A stretch of DNA of 64,000 nucleotides, taken from assembly GCA_013397865.1 (NCBI GenBank), contig VZTI01003251.1:633483-697482 (forward strand). Reading direction: 5' to 3'. The notes under the pieces were generated by a model. The model was not told the DNA's origin and made no database searches. It saw only the letters and a list, made by a program, of their open reading frames with translations. The translations under genes were made by a program, and so were the position numbers. The stretch is from Struthidea cinerea (lineage: Eukaryota > Chordata > Aves > Passeriformes > Corcoracidae). The first letter of the stretch is position 1; every line of letters begins with the position of its first letter. Shown here piece by piece: positions 26,501-41,500 of the stretch.

Positions 26501-29500
26501 CACTTCTTTTGCAATTATGAAGAGAGCCGAGGGAACTACCTCGTAGATGTAGATGGCAATCGTATGTTGGATCTCTACTCTCAGATTTCTTCCATCCCAA
26601 TAGGTAGGAGACAGTTGTACCAAAATGTTTTGCATTGTCCTCAACCTGTCCTTTTCTTTCTCAGGCACTGCCAGGGAAGTTGGTTGGTTAATTTAAAAAA
26701 GCAGAGGTGACATAATGAACACCTTGTTATGATCAGGGACAGCTCACTGCTGTGTATTGTTTAGTGGGGGGTTTGGATAGCTGAAGAAACTACAAATTCA
26801 ATACCTAAAGCTCACTTAAAGTGTGTATTGGTGCCTGGAAGAAGATCTAGTATTAATCTCAATTTGAAGTTGCGAGTTCCACAATTCAGGTTGTCTTTGT
26901 TGGCTTGGATTTGTGACTTTGTGATTCTGTAACAGCATGTTACTGTTTTAAACATTAACAAGCATAGCATAGACATTTTAACATGAAATTATAGGCTTTA
27001 GTTAACATTTCTATCTCAAAGTAAGTGCGGAAAAAAAAGGAGTGGGCCATGTGGACTGCAGCAGGATGAAACAAGCCCCAGCAGTGAACTGTGGCACTGA
27101 CTGAAGCAAAGGTGGCAGCTCATTTGTCTGAGGGAGCAGACACGGGGCCTGGCAAGTGCTTGGGAAAGTCAGCTGATTGCTTTGTGAAGCCTTTCAAGCA
27201 GAAGCAAAGCAGAAATGTGAGCCCCAACTGAATGGCATACAGGTTTCAGTAGGAGTTCAGTTCAGTCCGGTTTGTTTGCTCCTCATCCACGGTTCCTCTC
27301 AGCTGCTTAAAAATACACTTCTGCAGAAGCAAAAAGAGCAGAAGTGCTGAGGTAATTTAAAAGATAGATCTTGTGCTATGTATAGAAACTGTGATGACTC
27401 AAAATCATCCCTACAGGCCTCCTTTCCTGGGAAACAGAATTTGATGATGTTCAGGTTGTTACCAAATTTTTGGCATCTAAGACCTTGTGACTGCAATGGG
27501 CGTTCACATATCCCAGTCTTCTTTGCAGACAATGTTTTTGCTGTCCTATGGCACTCAAATCAGTGTAATCAGTCCAGAACCCTGCAATGTTTGTAGCTTA
27601 TTTCCGCCAACAGGAGTTCTCACTACTTTGTATCTTTCAAGCTGCCCTGAGGTAACTTGGCTACTGCTCATGTGGAAATAGGGGTGAGACAGAGGAGCAC
27701 AATGCTTGTATGCCAATGAGCTTGGATTTTAGGTTTCTAGAAAAGGAGATGCGTTTAGTGTTCATGGCTTCCCATTCTTCACACGAGAAATTCTGATTTG
27801 GAGAAACAAGTCTCGGTCATGTAGTCAAATGCACACTCCAAAGTATGAAAGTCAGTGCATACTCCAAAAGAATGAAATTCGGGTTGTGCAGACGGGGCAC
27901 TGAGGCTTTCTGACCTTCTGGTGCTTGATGGTGCAAGCATGCCTCTTTTAATAAGGTTTTGTGTATAAAATATTAAAGTATTATGGAGGAAACATTTTCA
28001 AAATGAGCAGTGGCTCTGCAGTTTACTTCCTCTGGCTGACTGAAACTGGTGACATAGAGACAAGACTCCAGTGCTGTGACTGACCCTCCTGAGCCGTGTA
28101 GCTCCTCCTTCACATGTGGCAATGCCTTCTGAGGACAAGCTGGGTTTTTATGCTAGGGAACATGTTCCTCAGTCCCAAAGGAACTACAGTGCAGTGCTTC
28201 ATGCAGCATCTCAGATAATGGCTCTGGGATGTGCAGCAACAAAGAGTAAATGGAAATTTAATACTTACAGGCTGACCTAAGTCTAACACACAACATTAAT
28301 TTATATGTTTCAGTTGTACTGAATGACAAGACTATGTGAAGCTGCCCAGGTTACTAATAATGTCCCTCTTGGTGACAGACGTAGGGCCTGGACTGGGAGA
28401 GCGAAACAAGATCACAAGGTTCTTGTTAGTCATCTGTGCTTATCTCTCTGCAAGTAAATCCAATAAAACCTTCCATGAAGCTGTCATGACTCCCCAAGAT
28501 TTAATAATGATCTGTTACAGTAGAATATATTTATCAGCAGAGGTTGAGAGGTAATAAGTGTCTGTGTGGAGAGATAAGAAATAAGGTATAAAAAACCTCT
28601 AGGCAAAGATGCTCTGGGCTGTTTCTTGCTGAAAAACAAAAACTAAAATAGCTTTTTATCACACTTTTATGGGCAGTTGTAGCACAGCACAGTCCTTTCA
28701 TCCTGCATCTATTCTGTCTAATAGAGTTAGAAACCCCGTGGAGCCAAATGCAAGAGGGATGCTATTGACGTGTTTGCCAGCAAACATCCTGGAATAACAA
28801 ATGAAACAATGTGTTTTTCAGTGCTGGGAAGGTCTGTTTTGTTTGGGGAGATGTAGAGAGGTGTAGTTTGATATTATTGACAGCAGCCTGCTGCTCAGTT
28901 CAAATGATTCTTTGGGCTTTCTCTGTCTCATTATTTTAGCAGACTCTAGTTGTTTTTCCTTTTGCAGACAGGCACATTCATGAGCCTGGAGGACATGTAC
29001 ATTCCTGTCACACTGATCCAGACACACAGCAAGAGTGATGGAGCAGGTTCCCCTCCCTTAGAGCCAGCTCAGTCACCTCTGAGAGTGAATTTGTAACACT
29101 GCAAACCCTTGTGCTGGTCATGGCACTGAAACGAGTCAGTGCCTGCTTGCCATCCCAGCCTGAAGCTGTTCGACTTGTCCACCACAGTTATATAATGGTT
29201 ATTCAAGCATTTAGTTCTTCCTGGTGTTAGTTCCTGACTGAACCCACATGCCAGCTCAGCTTCTGTCACGCACAGCCCGACTCTGTCACAGCAGTCAGGC
29301 TTTGAGGATCCTCTCTTCCTTCACTGGGGCCTGTCTGAGGAGGCACAAGGATGAGGGAGTGTTGGGAGGAAGACCAGGCCACTTGGCCTGAAGTGAAGAG
29401 ATTGGGAGAGAGATTCTGGCTGGGAGGAATATTCTGTGGGGGTGCAAAAGGGTAAATCGGGAGTAATTGAAGTTTGTGTTACATAAGAGAAGAAGATACA

Positions 29501-32500
29501 AAGATACTCACATATGGTATCACCAGCAACAGGATTACAAGTTTTTAAGAGTAATACCACAGTTGATCCTTGAGCTTCCTAAACAACGGTAACTGTTTAT
29601 AACACAGTTCTGTGCGCTTTGGAGATTTCTAAAACACTTGATTTACTCTCAAAGGGGCTCTCAGTGGCAGCCGCAGGTGCAGTTCTCAAGGACACAGCTC
29701 TCAGTGTCCCTGAGACTGTTTCCCTCTAGCTGAACAACATTCCCTCTAGCTGATTCCCTCTAGCTGAACAACAGCTCTTCCCATAACTGCAGATGCCACG
29801 CAGATTTAGCTGTTCTGTGTCCCAAACAGTCACTATTATTATCTTCATAATCACTTTAACAGATTTATCAGCATGACATGCCGCTAAAACAATATGGACG
29901 TTCTCTTGTTTTCAGCAAAAATATTCAAAACTGAATTTATAATTGATTTGTTAACACAGTAGCCTAATGCTCCATTGCTCAAAAAGGATAATCAGGGCTG
30001 TTGTCATTCCACTGGAATGGCGATTCAGAAGCACAGTAAGCTTTTGTAACAAAATTAGCGTGGTCTGACTTCTTGAGCAGTAGGGAAGATTAGGTTTCCA
30101 ACTGTTTCTACAAGGAAATTTAAAAGATGATGTTAATCTCTGGCGTTGGCATTTCATACATTAGAGATCAGGCTTAAAATTAAATTTCTGGCCTCCTTTG
30201 AAGATTTCTTTTTTTTTTTCCTACAGCAGATCAACTGGTTTTGCCTATAAGCAAGCAAGTTGTCTTGTAGAATGTCAATGGGTGTAAATTAAGCACCTTC
30301 ATTGTGTTAAAACTGAAGCTATCTTAGTTTCTTAGTAAAAAGGACAAATTGTTGCATCTTTTTCCAAACAAAAGTTTGCCAAACTCTAAGGAAATGGGAA
30401 GGAAAAAAATAAAGCTACTCATGAGAGAAAGTGAAAAGTGCAGAACCTCCCTCTTTAGCAGGAGACAGCAATTTATCAAACAGGTTTTTTATGGTGATGC
30501 ACAGCTGAGATATGTAAATCTGTGACTGGGAAGGGAAGATTCCCAGCCAGGTGTCTCGGAATAACTAATGGGCTGTGGCGGGGTAGGGATTCGGGTGCTC
30601 ATTTTTAGCCCTTGGGTTTTGAGTGCATGGCTGTCTGCGCAGTCAGCCTCTTCCTTCTGGTAGGACTGAGATGATCATGCAAGAATCTGCATGGGAGGGG
30701 TGAAATCTGTATCCCTAGCCTGTGGGTGACTGTGAGTGTGAGGTTGGGGCATGCACACCTCAAAGCCGGGTTCAGCAGCGCCTGGCACAGGGTGTGCTCA
30801 AAGAGCGCTGCAGAGCAGAGTGGTGGCAAGTGCCATCCAGCTGCCACAGGTGTCAAGGAGTGCTGTCAAGCCATGGGCACAACGCTGCTGGAGTCCCAGG
30901 ACTTCTCTGTGCTGGGTGTGCCGCGTGCGCTTGGTGCACACTCAGTGACAGCTCCGAACAGCAGCGCTGTGCTGGACGGGCTGCCCTGCACCCAGACAGG
31001 CTGCGAGGGACAAAGAGCCCAGAGGCTTGTCCTGCTTCAGAAGAAGTCCTATTATTAGTTAAAAGTATACAAGTGACACAGAAACAGTCAAGCATTAAGT
31101 TATGGTTATTCTCTGGATTATGCTTTGCATTACTTTATTGAAACCAGATAGAAAGAACTGTTTTCTTTCTTTGTTCTTTTTAATTAGGTTACAGCCACCC
31201 CTCTCTGATAAAGCTTTTGCAGCAGCCACAGAACCTGGTAAGTGAATTAGAACATTAAGTACATGAAGGAGTTCTCTCCCTCCTTGTTGTGGGCTTTCTC
31301 TTTTTTTCTCACACTGATAGCGAATGCTAATGATTCAATTTAATGTATGATAGGATCTGGTTGCTTTACTTCTCACTAGATGAAAAGAGCTTTGTAGTGT
31401 TTAAGAAGACACCAAAACCTCTGGGATGTTTTACAAAAAGTTAACATTTGGGTGATGCAAGCACTTGATATGTTTGCAGCCACATTTAAATCATAGTTCA
31501 AACACAGTGTCTCCAATTAACCATTTCAGTAATGTTCTCTGAGTGGAGATTTTTGAGCTGGAAAGCAAGCACAAGAGCTTGAGAGAGAATACAGTATCTT
31601 GGACACGGTGCCCTACATCTGGAATGCTGTGGGAAGTTTAGGGTTTTTTCGAAGTTGGGGATGGTGACTGAGTCCCATCTCCTAAGTGCATTCCAGCAGG
31701 GCAAAGAAATGCAGACATTGGAGTTCCCTGAGCTGATTTCCTTTATCCTTCCTGAAGGCAGTCTTCAGGATGAGAAATACTGCCTTTCCCAGAACTAAAA
31801 TACTTCAAGCCAAAAAAAAATACCAGGACTAGAAATGCTGGAGTTATCAAAGGCAGATCTGGATATTTTGGAAGGTCTAATATTTATGAATACTTATATT
31901 AACTCATAAAGATGATTTCTGAGAATAATATCTTCATTATAATGCAGCAGCAGGCAAAGTCAGATTTTAAAAAAGAAACAAAATAAAAAAGAACAAACAA
32001 ACAAAAATCCCAAAACCAATAAAAACTCAAAAAGCCCTTTTGCTGGTGGCAGTTGCTGATTTGCCCACTGGGCAAGGGCAGGTAACACTCCTGGAAGCTT
32101 GCAGTGAAGGAACTCCTCCAAAGTCCCACACAAGTGGCACAGCTTTGGTTAGTGTTAGCAAAGGGATTGGTGTTTTCCTGGAGGGACTTTTTATTTGGTT
32201 TGTCTGTAATTCTCCACAGCTATAAGCACAGAATGTGCATCTGTTTATTTGAGACCACAGCAGCTTGATGTCAATGTTCTACTTTTCTCAGTTCTGGGTG
32301 TCCCATTAACTACAAAAGAAAAATACACTTTTCTGCTTAATGGCAAATGTTGTCAATTGACTGTGACAACCCATAATCAAATTCACAACAAATTTAATGT
32401 CTTCTCTCTTTAACTTGGTATGAAAATTTACTTCTGAACTGAGATAAAAAGTCAAGTAAGATTTCTCACAGCTACTAATCAAAAATCTTGTGTTAACCTG

Positions 32501-35500
32501 TCAGTAACATCCTTGCTTAGGTTTTCTTTGAAGCTTGAGTCTGTTGAAACAGTGTTTTGGAAGTAAACACTTGAGCAATTTACAAAGCCCTAGCTCATCC
32601 TAGCTCATCCAGTGTTCTATCTTGTGTGATACTTGGTGTTCCCTAAGTATCCTGATGAAATGTACTTAGAGGTACACTGTGACCACTTACACCTCTTGCT
32701 GTGCCTCACACTTCTTGGAATGAATGAGAACTTGTGTTGAGGAGAAAGACTGAATGCTGATAAATGTGCAAGCTTGAGCTGCACTGAAAATACGAGTGTT
32801 TTGGGGAGGCTGTCTGTCCCCTCTGGGGGCCCATTGAGACTTGAATTATCGAAGCTCAGCCTTTAATTTCAACCATTAATTGTTCAACAAGAAAAACAAC
32901 AACCAAAAGAAAAGGGCAAATAAAGCTGCTTGGCAGTTGGCAAATTTATTGAGCTTGTCCTTCTCTGAGAAAATTTAATTTAAAATAAAGAGTAGCACAG
33001 TATGAATCAAATAAGATTACCCACAAAGACTAAGAGCAGCAATGAATCAATTTTAATCCATGACACAATTTAAATTAATTGCATAAATGTGACATTCATC
33101 TCCATTAGTGGACATAGGGAGGCTGAGGGGCTTTTTCCAGAGCTGCTCCTTAGAAACCCCTGGGTGGGCAACAGAAACCCCTGTGTGGGCAGCAGGCTGG
33201 TGTTCCCTGACACCAAAATTACCTTTCCCAAAGGTGTGAATCCTGATGTGGCCAGTTCACAGTGCCAGTGAAGTTAGAAGGGACCTCAGGTGGTCTCTTG
33301 GCCAACCTCCTGCTCCAAGAGGGGCAGCTGTCAGAGGAGACTAGGGTGCTCAGGGCTTTATCTGGGACCTAGAAAACCTCCAAGAAGAGCAGCCTGTTTC
33401 ACTGCTTTGCTGTTCTCTTGCTGAAAAACCTTTTCCCTATACCCAAATCAGTAGTTCTCATGCTTTGATTTACACCCATGGCTTCTCATCTTCCACTGAA
33501 GAGCCTGGAGCCTGGCTCCACCTTCCCAGTGTTCCAAAATGGTCTGTCTTGAAGCTCAGTAAGAATGAGAATGCTGCTAACCTGGTTGAATTTAGCTACT
33601 CAAATTGAAAGCAAGTAATAAAGATTTTAAAGCATATTTCCTGTGTATAAGGAAAATGGAGACTGAGCAACTAAAATGGCAATATTGAAGAGAAAATGTC
33701 AGTATGAGTTAGCATGCACCTTTCCTAAGGTGTCCTGCAAGAATAAAGTAGTAAGGATTAGACAGAAAAACATATGCTAAGGCAGGAATATTAATCCCTA
33801 TCTTAGAAGTACTTGTGCCATGACACAGATTTCTGCCTGGTATTTATAACTAGAATAAATTGTAACTGCTTTTATATCAACATATTTTCCATGTGATAGT
33901 AAGACCTAACAATTCCTCTTCCTTTGTCTTTTTAGAGCACTTTTATCAACAGACCTGCCCTAGGGATTTTACCTCCAGAGAACTTTACAGAAAAACTGAA
34001 GGAGTCTTTGCTCTCAGTAAGTTTGAGATACCAGGGGACTGATCACTATTATTATCACAATTATTATCACTTTGCACTATACTTGCACTCAATATTTCAG
34101 AGTAATTTTCTGTCTTTCTTGACAGGTGGCTCCTAAGGGTCTGTCACAGGTGATGACCATGTCCTGTGGATCCTGCTCTAATGAAAATGCCTTTAAAGCA
34201 ATATTCATGTGGTACAGAGTAAGTAAAACATTAAGATGTTTTTGTAGGTTTAGATGTAGAAATGAGTATTTATTCATCATCAGAATTGTTATTGTAAAAC
34301 AAAGTGAGGCTTGGAGGTTGTCTTGCTCACCGTGTTCTTTATATTCAATCTAGTATAAAATCTTTCTTAAAATGTTTTCGTCTAAGCTTTTACTTTATAT
34401 TGACACAACTTTAGAAGTTATAAAGAAAAGGAAATAAAGAAAATGCAGATTGCAGTCAGCATGTGAAAGCCATAGTCAGGGTCTTTCTTGGCTCCAGTCT
34501 TGAATACCAGCATTACTGGTTTGTGGTTCAGCCATAAATGCATTGGTTACAACTACAGGAACACTCATGTTGGGTTGTTTGGGTTTTTTGCAGAACAAGG
34601 AGAGGGGCCATAATAATGTCACAAAAGAAGAACTGGAATCTTGCATGATTAACCAGGTAACATTTGTTCTTTACCACACCTACAGATGTTCCACTGGTTT
34701 GGGCTTGTAATGGAAGATTGGGAGGAAAAGTTTGGTTTGCTACATGTGAAGTGGAATCTGGGCTTTGTAAATTTAGGACGTGGTGAAATACTGCTCCCAA
34801 CAAATATCAGTGGGTCATCAGGAGTGCACGGGGGCCCAGCACAGGGCAGCCCCAGGCTCTCCTCGCTGAGTCCCCACAGCCCCAATACGACCCCCAGGCA
34901 CAGCCACCCCATAAAAAGCTGCTCCTGATTTGTGTAAGAAGGGGTGGTTGTGCTGACGGCTCAGCCTTGTGTGAGCTCACCTGTGCAGTGATGTCAGACC
35001 ACAGCATGAAACACCAAGGACTCATTAATGTTGATGCCGGGTTTGGGAGCTGGGGCCGGCTTTAGGGCCTGACCAGTGTACTTGTTAAAGGGAAAGCTGT
35101 AACAATTCGTGGTGCCTGATGGAAGAGGAGCTCAGGGGGCAGTGAGGGGGTGTGTGAGCCCCTCGCTGACCCCACTGTGTGCTCTGCTTGCAGCCCCCCG
35201 GCTGCCCCGACTACGCCATGCTCTCCTTCATGGGCGGCTTCCACGGCAGGACCCTGGGTAAGCTGTCCCTTGTCCGCCCCTCGGCCGCTGCAGGGACCCT
35301 CAGCTCCCTGTGCTTGTCCTTAGACACACGGTACCAGTGGAGAAGATAGAGGTTCATTAACGTTTGCCTTGGAAGCCTCACCAGCACTGAAACAGAATGT
35401 TTGAGTGACAGTAGGAATTGATTTTATATTTTTTGAAAAGTTCTTTTCAGACAGGCTCTTATTTTCATTCTGAATCTGCAGTTTCCTGTCTGCACTCGTG

Positions 35501-38500
35501 AAAATCTAACTCCTGGGGTAAAATCACCACCAGCATGCTGTCACTCACCTTTACTGGTTTATGTCAGCTCAGTCCCTGTTCTAAGCATGTTACCTGAGAG
35601 TGCTGCAACTGTGAACTTTGTGAGCAGTTGTCTTTGGAGGGTTGAAACCCACCTTGTCTGAGCAACCTGTTCAGACTGACAGAGGTTCTCCTGCTCTTCT
35701 GGAACAGTGCCTGTGGAAACTGATGCTTAAAATCTAGAGCAATCCATTTAAGCCTGACTAAATCCAATTACCCAGTATTTCAGAAGACAGTAAAAACACA
35801 GAGCATTTAATAGAATTCTACAGTCAGGCCATTTTTCACCTCTTGGTAGCTTTTTTTATTATATTGTTCCTAGATGGGTATTGTTTTAATTTTTCCCTCT
35901 CTGGGTTTAGGTTGCTTAGCTACAACTCACTCTAAAGCAATTCACAAACTGGACATTCCCTCACTGGACTGGCCTATTGCTCCATTTCCAAGGCTAAAGT
36001 ACCCCCTGGAAGACTTTGTGAAAGAGAATCAACAGGAAGAAGCCCGTTGTTTAGAGGAGGTAAAAAATTCACTGGCAGCTTTCTGTTGTTTTCGATTAGA
36101 AATAATGAATAGTGTTGGTAGGATTAGTGCTTTTCACTGACAGAATGTTTTCAGGGACTGGAACAGCCTGTGATTGGACCAGCATTCACTGTTGTTTACA
36201 GTCAGACCTTTCTCCCTGCCAGCTTACTGGGAAGACAGGGCTGCATGAGTGACACCAAAGTGAAACTTCACCTCAGAACTTGGTTGTATCACAGTGAACT
36301 TGTCTGCCAGCTCTTGCCAGGGGGCCATGGACTGAGAGAGAGCACAGTGGGGATAACCCTCTCTGCAGAGAGAACCTCTAACACTATTTCAGCCTTTTCA
36401 GCCTTTCAGTGGCAGCCTCTGGCGTAAAGCTCTGAACATGCAGGGATGGACCTTCGAGTCCACTTAGCCAAACCTGTCTCACTTCAGAGAACACAGAAAG
36501 CACAGCAAATGGCTTCCCTGGGGCTGCTCCAGGGTAGCTTTGGTGGGAGAAATGCAGTGCTGGGAGGCATTATTTTAAAAACAAACAAACCAACCAAAAA
36601 GCCAAACGTTTTCTTAGCAAGTCTGTGCTTGGCTTACTTGACCCCTTTTGGAAACCATCGCTTTGCACAGCCTGCAGGGGATGTGGCCCTGAGAGTTGAG
36701 GGGGATTTCGAGCACAAACACAACACTAATTGCAGCAACTGGCACTATGAGGTTAATGAGAATTATCTGTCAGCCCCTTACAACAACAGGATTTCTGCAC
36801 CTATTTCATCTGATTAATTTTAATATATGTGAAGTGGGTGACTGGAAAAAATAAATTTTCCAGATTACCTTTTCTAATACATTAGCAGAGTTTTGGTTTC
36901 TGACACAAAAATCTATCCCCTTCCGTATCACTTAGGTGGAATGACAGCAGGGGCACAGTGAGCTGCAGTAGTGCTCACCACACTGCCAGCTGAACCTGAC
37001 TAGAGCTTGCACAGCACTGTAGATAAATGTACAGCTAGTTACAGTGTGGTTAGGACATGATTCAAACCCATTCAGGAACAAGAAGGCAGTGGTAAATGCT
37101 GGAGGAACGAGGTGTTAGTCCTTTGTGCCTTCAGGCACCTTTAGAGCCAGGAATGTCTATGCAAAGTTGAAGTTCTGCTGAGATTTAATCTTGCTGGGAG
37201 GAAATGTGCAAATGTTCTGGAAGGAGAACGTACCATAAACGTTTGTTTTACAGGTGGAAGACCTGATTGTAAAGTACAGGAAAAAGAAGAAGATTGTGGC
37301 TGGAATCATTGTCGAACCGATACAGTCAGAGGGTGGGGACAATCATGCTTCAGATGACTTCTTCCGAAAGCTACGAGATATTGCCAGAAAGGTAATAAAA
37401 CATTTCTCTGGGCACTCAGTGGTAGCTAAACGTGCACCCATACATTCTGGGTGTCTCCAGAGGCTTTGCCCTGCCCGAGGCTCTTGGAGGGCTTCACAGG
37501 CCTCCTTAGCAGCAGTCGGGGTAGTTATGTACCACATACAAGCAATCCCTGCTCTCTTCCATTTGATTCACACCTAAAGGTTTCCTCAGTCCAATAAATT
37601 TTCTTCTAATTTCAAAGTGTGAGAGAAATTATTCTGATTCATTAGTTGTGAATTTTGCAGGTGTGTTCTTTAAATGATAATGCTAGTTGGTTGAAGAGGT
37701 AAAATTTCTGAAGAAGCAGGTTGTGAAAAGTATAAATTTTTAATGACATGTTTTTAATTGCAAAAAAAAAAAAAGCTGAGACACAACTTGAGTCCAGCCA
37801 TAGTGCTGATGTTCCAATAAAACAATGAAAAGGACAGATGTCTTGGTACTTGGAATGTAAAGTTACCTATTTAGAAGCTATTACCCTCAGTAATACCTAC
37901 TCCATGCTTTTTTTCACCCTCAAAACATCTGTGTGCTGAAGAGATGCTGCCAAAAGTACTTACCCATTGTTTTTAAACACAGTATTGTGATATAGCTTGT
38001 TCTCCCTGTCACAAAGTTTGGACAAAATAGTCCTTCACATAAAAACCCCACACTGCCAGCTCACATGAGTAGCTCTTTCAGCAGGCTTGTCTGAAAAGGC
38101 AGCTTTTCATGCCCCCTAAACTGAACAGCTCATGCTGCTGGTACTGCCTCTGTGCCACGTAATGCCCAACTCAGACTGGGGGCAGAGGCTTCAGATTTAA
38201 AACAAACAAAGCCCCTAGAAACGACACTCTGCTTCCCTCAGGGGCTTTGAAAATGCCACCTCTGCTCCTCCCAGATGTTTTCAGGTATCCTCTAGAAATG
38301 CTCAAGACTATGTAAAAACATGCACTTTGTGAGTATAGGTAGAAAACAAGTTTCTAGTGCCTTCCTGAAAAAACAGCTGAATTTTTAACTGTGAAATGTA
38401 ACGCACAGTGAGAGGCATTGGTGGTGGGATTGAGGAGGGGAGGTTGGGGCAGTGAAGGGAGAGGAGGAAGGGGTGTTGCCTGTGAGTGGCTGGTGTTTAT

Positions 38501-41500
38501 GTGTTCACTAAGGGAGGTGTTTCTGTTTTGGGAAGGAGGGCTCACATTCCCTGCTCCTCACGTCTGTCTCTGCAGCATGGCTGTGCTTTCCTGGTGGACG
38601 AGGTGCAGACGGGAGGTGGCTGCACAGGAAAATTCTGGGCACATGAGCACTGGGGCCTGGACGACCCAGCCGATGTGGTAACGTTCAGTAAGAAGATGAT
38701 GACAGGAGGATTTTTCCACAAAGAGGAGTTCAGGCCAAATGCTGTAAGATTTTCAATGAAACTTGAACTCTGTGCTAATTGGTGACCCCCTGAGGAGTGA
38801 CTGTAACATCCATGGAAGGGACATCCATGGAAGCTGCAGGTTCAGCTGGATGGGGCTGCTGTTTTACAGAAACTTGCTGTGTGCTCACACAACAGTTGTC
38901 ATCACCTATTCACTTTTATTCCAGTTGTTGTCAGTCACCAAGGTCATCAGGCTGGTGGGGGGAGAGGAGAACTGAGTTTAACCTAATGGAACAAACCTTC
39001 AGTACAAAATCCAGCCACAAACTGACACCTTGTCCTGTAGGGCAACTTGGGAACTTCAGAGCCTGTATGTCAGCGTTACAGATTCTGTCAGCAAGATTGC
39101 TTCTTTGCACCAATGACATTTTAGATGTAATAAATGGGAAAAAAGTATAATTATGGGCAAGAACATAAATCTTGATGTAAAAGCCTGTATAGATGATGGT
39201 TAGGTTCTGGCATCTATAGCTGTGTTTCAGTGAGACGTCGGAGCAGCAAGGCAGAGTGCACTAAATGAGAAGCATGAAGTAGTCACCCCGTGTTTCAGCT
39301 CAGCAGGGCAGTGGGATTTTGCTTTACAAGATAAAACAGGGGGGTTGGTGAGATTAGTGCATGCCTTTTCATACACCACGTTTGCATTGCCAGTGTGATG
39401 CCTTGCTTTTCTTAATTTATAGTGATGTGCCTGTTAACATGTTGCACAACTCTTTTTCCACCCTTTCCCAAGCCCTACCGGATTTTTAACACCTGGCTTG
39501 GAGATCCATCCAAGAACCTTATGCTCGCTGAAGTCATTAAGGTTATTAAAACAGAAGACCTTCTAAACAATGCAACCCACGCTGGGAAAGCACTACTGAC
39601 TGGGCTGCTGGATTTGCAGGTAAACATCTGGAAGGATTGTAGATAAGAAGGAGAAATTTCCTGATGAGGTAGGATCTGACCTCATCCAGTTTAAACACTT
39701 GGACTGAGGAACTCCAGCTGGGGTCTAGACCATTACAATAACTTCAACACGAGGCTGAATAACTGTGTCATTTGGAATTGAAGTAAACTTTCTTTTACTG
39801 ACTTAAAAATGCTGGGTCTATATAGCTTAATCCAATATAAAGGGTGATTCCCAAAATACCTTAAGGTATGAACTGCAGCTGATTAAATTACTTTGCTAGA
39901 AGGTTTTGTTACCATAAGCAGCTGGTATTTCATTGTCCTAAAGTTCCTTTTCAAGGAAGGTGCTTTCATATTTTTTCCAATTCTGCTGGGCTGTTGAAAT
40001 AAGAAAATTGTATCTTTCCCTCCCCTGTTTAAGGGAAATTCCTGACAGCTTCTACTGTGGAGCTCTACAGACAGGCATTTAAGGATAGGCTTGCAGTGCT
40101 CACCTCCCAAAGGCATTTTGCACAGGACAATCCCAGATGCAGTCTCTGCTCTCTCCACAGCTTTAAGACACAGCAGGCAGGAGAACAGAAAATAATCTCA
40201 TACTTTGGAGGGCCAGAATACAACTAGTCCTACCCAAAAGATTGGCTCTTCCAAAAGATGAGGATTGTAATTGAGAGCGAGTGATGCAGATGCTACTGGC
40301 AAATGTCTTAGTGCAGGGTAAGAATGAGCTGGTTTCTAGCCCCAGTGCAGATGATTTCTGCTCAGGTTTTCCTGAGTCCACTGTAGGTGTAAGTAAGGTG
40401 TGTTAGGCTCGTTCCAAAGAATATTTTACTTGACCCAGCTGATGGGTCAGATTCATTCTCCCTCCCTGCTATGTGTTGGGCTCTGCAGGCTGAGCAGGAC
40501 ACGAGGCTGTGTGAGCCACGCTCCACTCCAGCGGAGCGAGGAGGCAGCAGGGTTTCCACCTGGCAGAGCCAGGCTTGCCACCAGATGCCCTCTGTTGCAG
40601 CACCTGCCATGTGCTTGTCTCTCCTCTCTTGCAGGCTCGTTACCCCCACCTCATCAGCAGGGTGAGAGGAAGAGGAACGTTCTGTTCGTTTGACACTCCA
40701 AATGATGCAACTAGAAACAAGTTAATTACAATAGCCAGAAACAAAGGTAAGAAACATGACAAACAGTAGCACAGGTAATGCTTCACATTTTCCTTTTCCT
40801 ATGGTGTATGTGTGTTTCAGAGGACAGCAGTGAAATGAGAAAGTTGTATTTAGACTTCTCTGGAAATACTGTTGTCAGAGGTCTCAGAGCAGTCTGTTTG
40901 TTGCATGGTGTGTGCATTCACCAGTCTCTACAGGTCTGAGGTTACTGGAAGAGATCTGTGTAGGGCATGAGCTTGTGTGACATGAGTTTCATAGTCCTCT
41001 GCAGTGACCTTAGGTGCCCATGGACATGGCTTACTTCTAGAAACAGAAAAGTTAGCAAAAAGTTAATGTCACTCAGGAAAACACAGGGAGAACTGTGAAT
41101 TCTATAAATACGTAATTCCTATACCTAGGAATACCTAATGATGAAGTACGAGTGCCTAAAATGGGCACAGATCTACAGTGACATCCCTCTTTCCCCACAG
41201 AAGGATTAGCAGCTGCAGACAGGCCCAGATTTCAGGAGGGAAACCTTGGGATCCACACCTAACATTCTCTTTGAATTTAACTGTGTGGCCCCTGTGTTTG
41301 CTGCTGTCTAGTTTTGCTGTTACTCCTATCTCTTGAAAGAAGCAGTCAGGGTGCATCTAAACTGTGGCAAAACCAAAATTTTAGAGTGTAAAATACACCA
41401 TTTTTTGTTCTTGGAAACTAAGCCAGCAGGGAGAGAAGGCAAGTGGTTTGTTTCATGGTAAACCAAGGCTCTGCTTTGAGGCAGGGTAAGCTCAGCTTAG

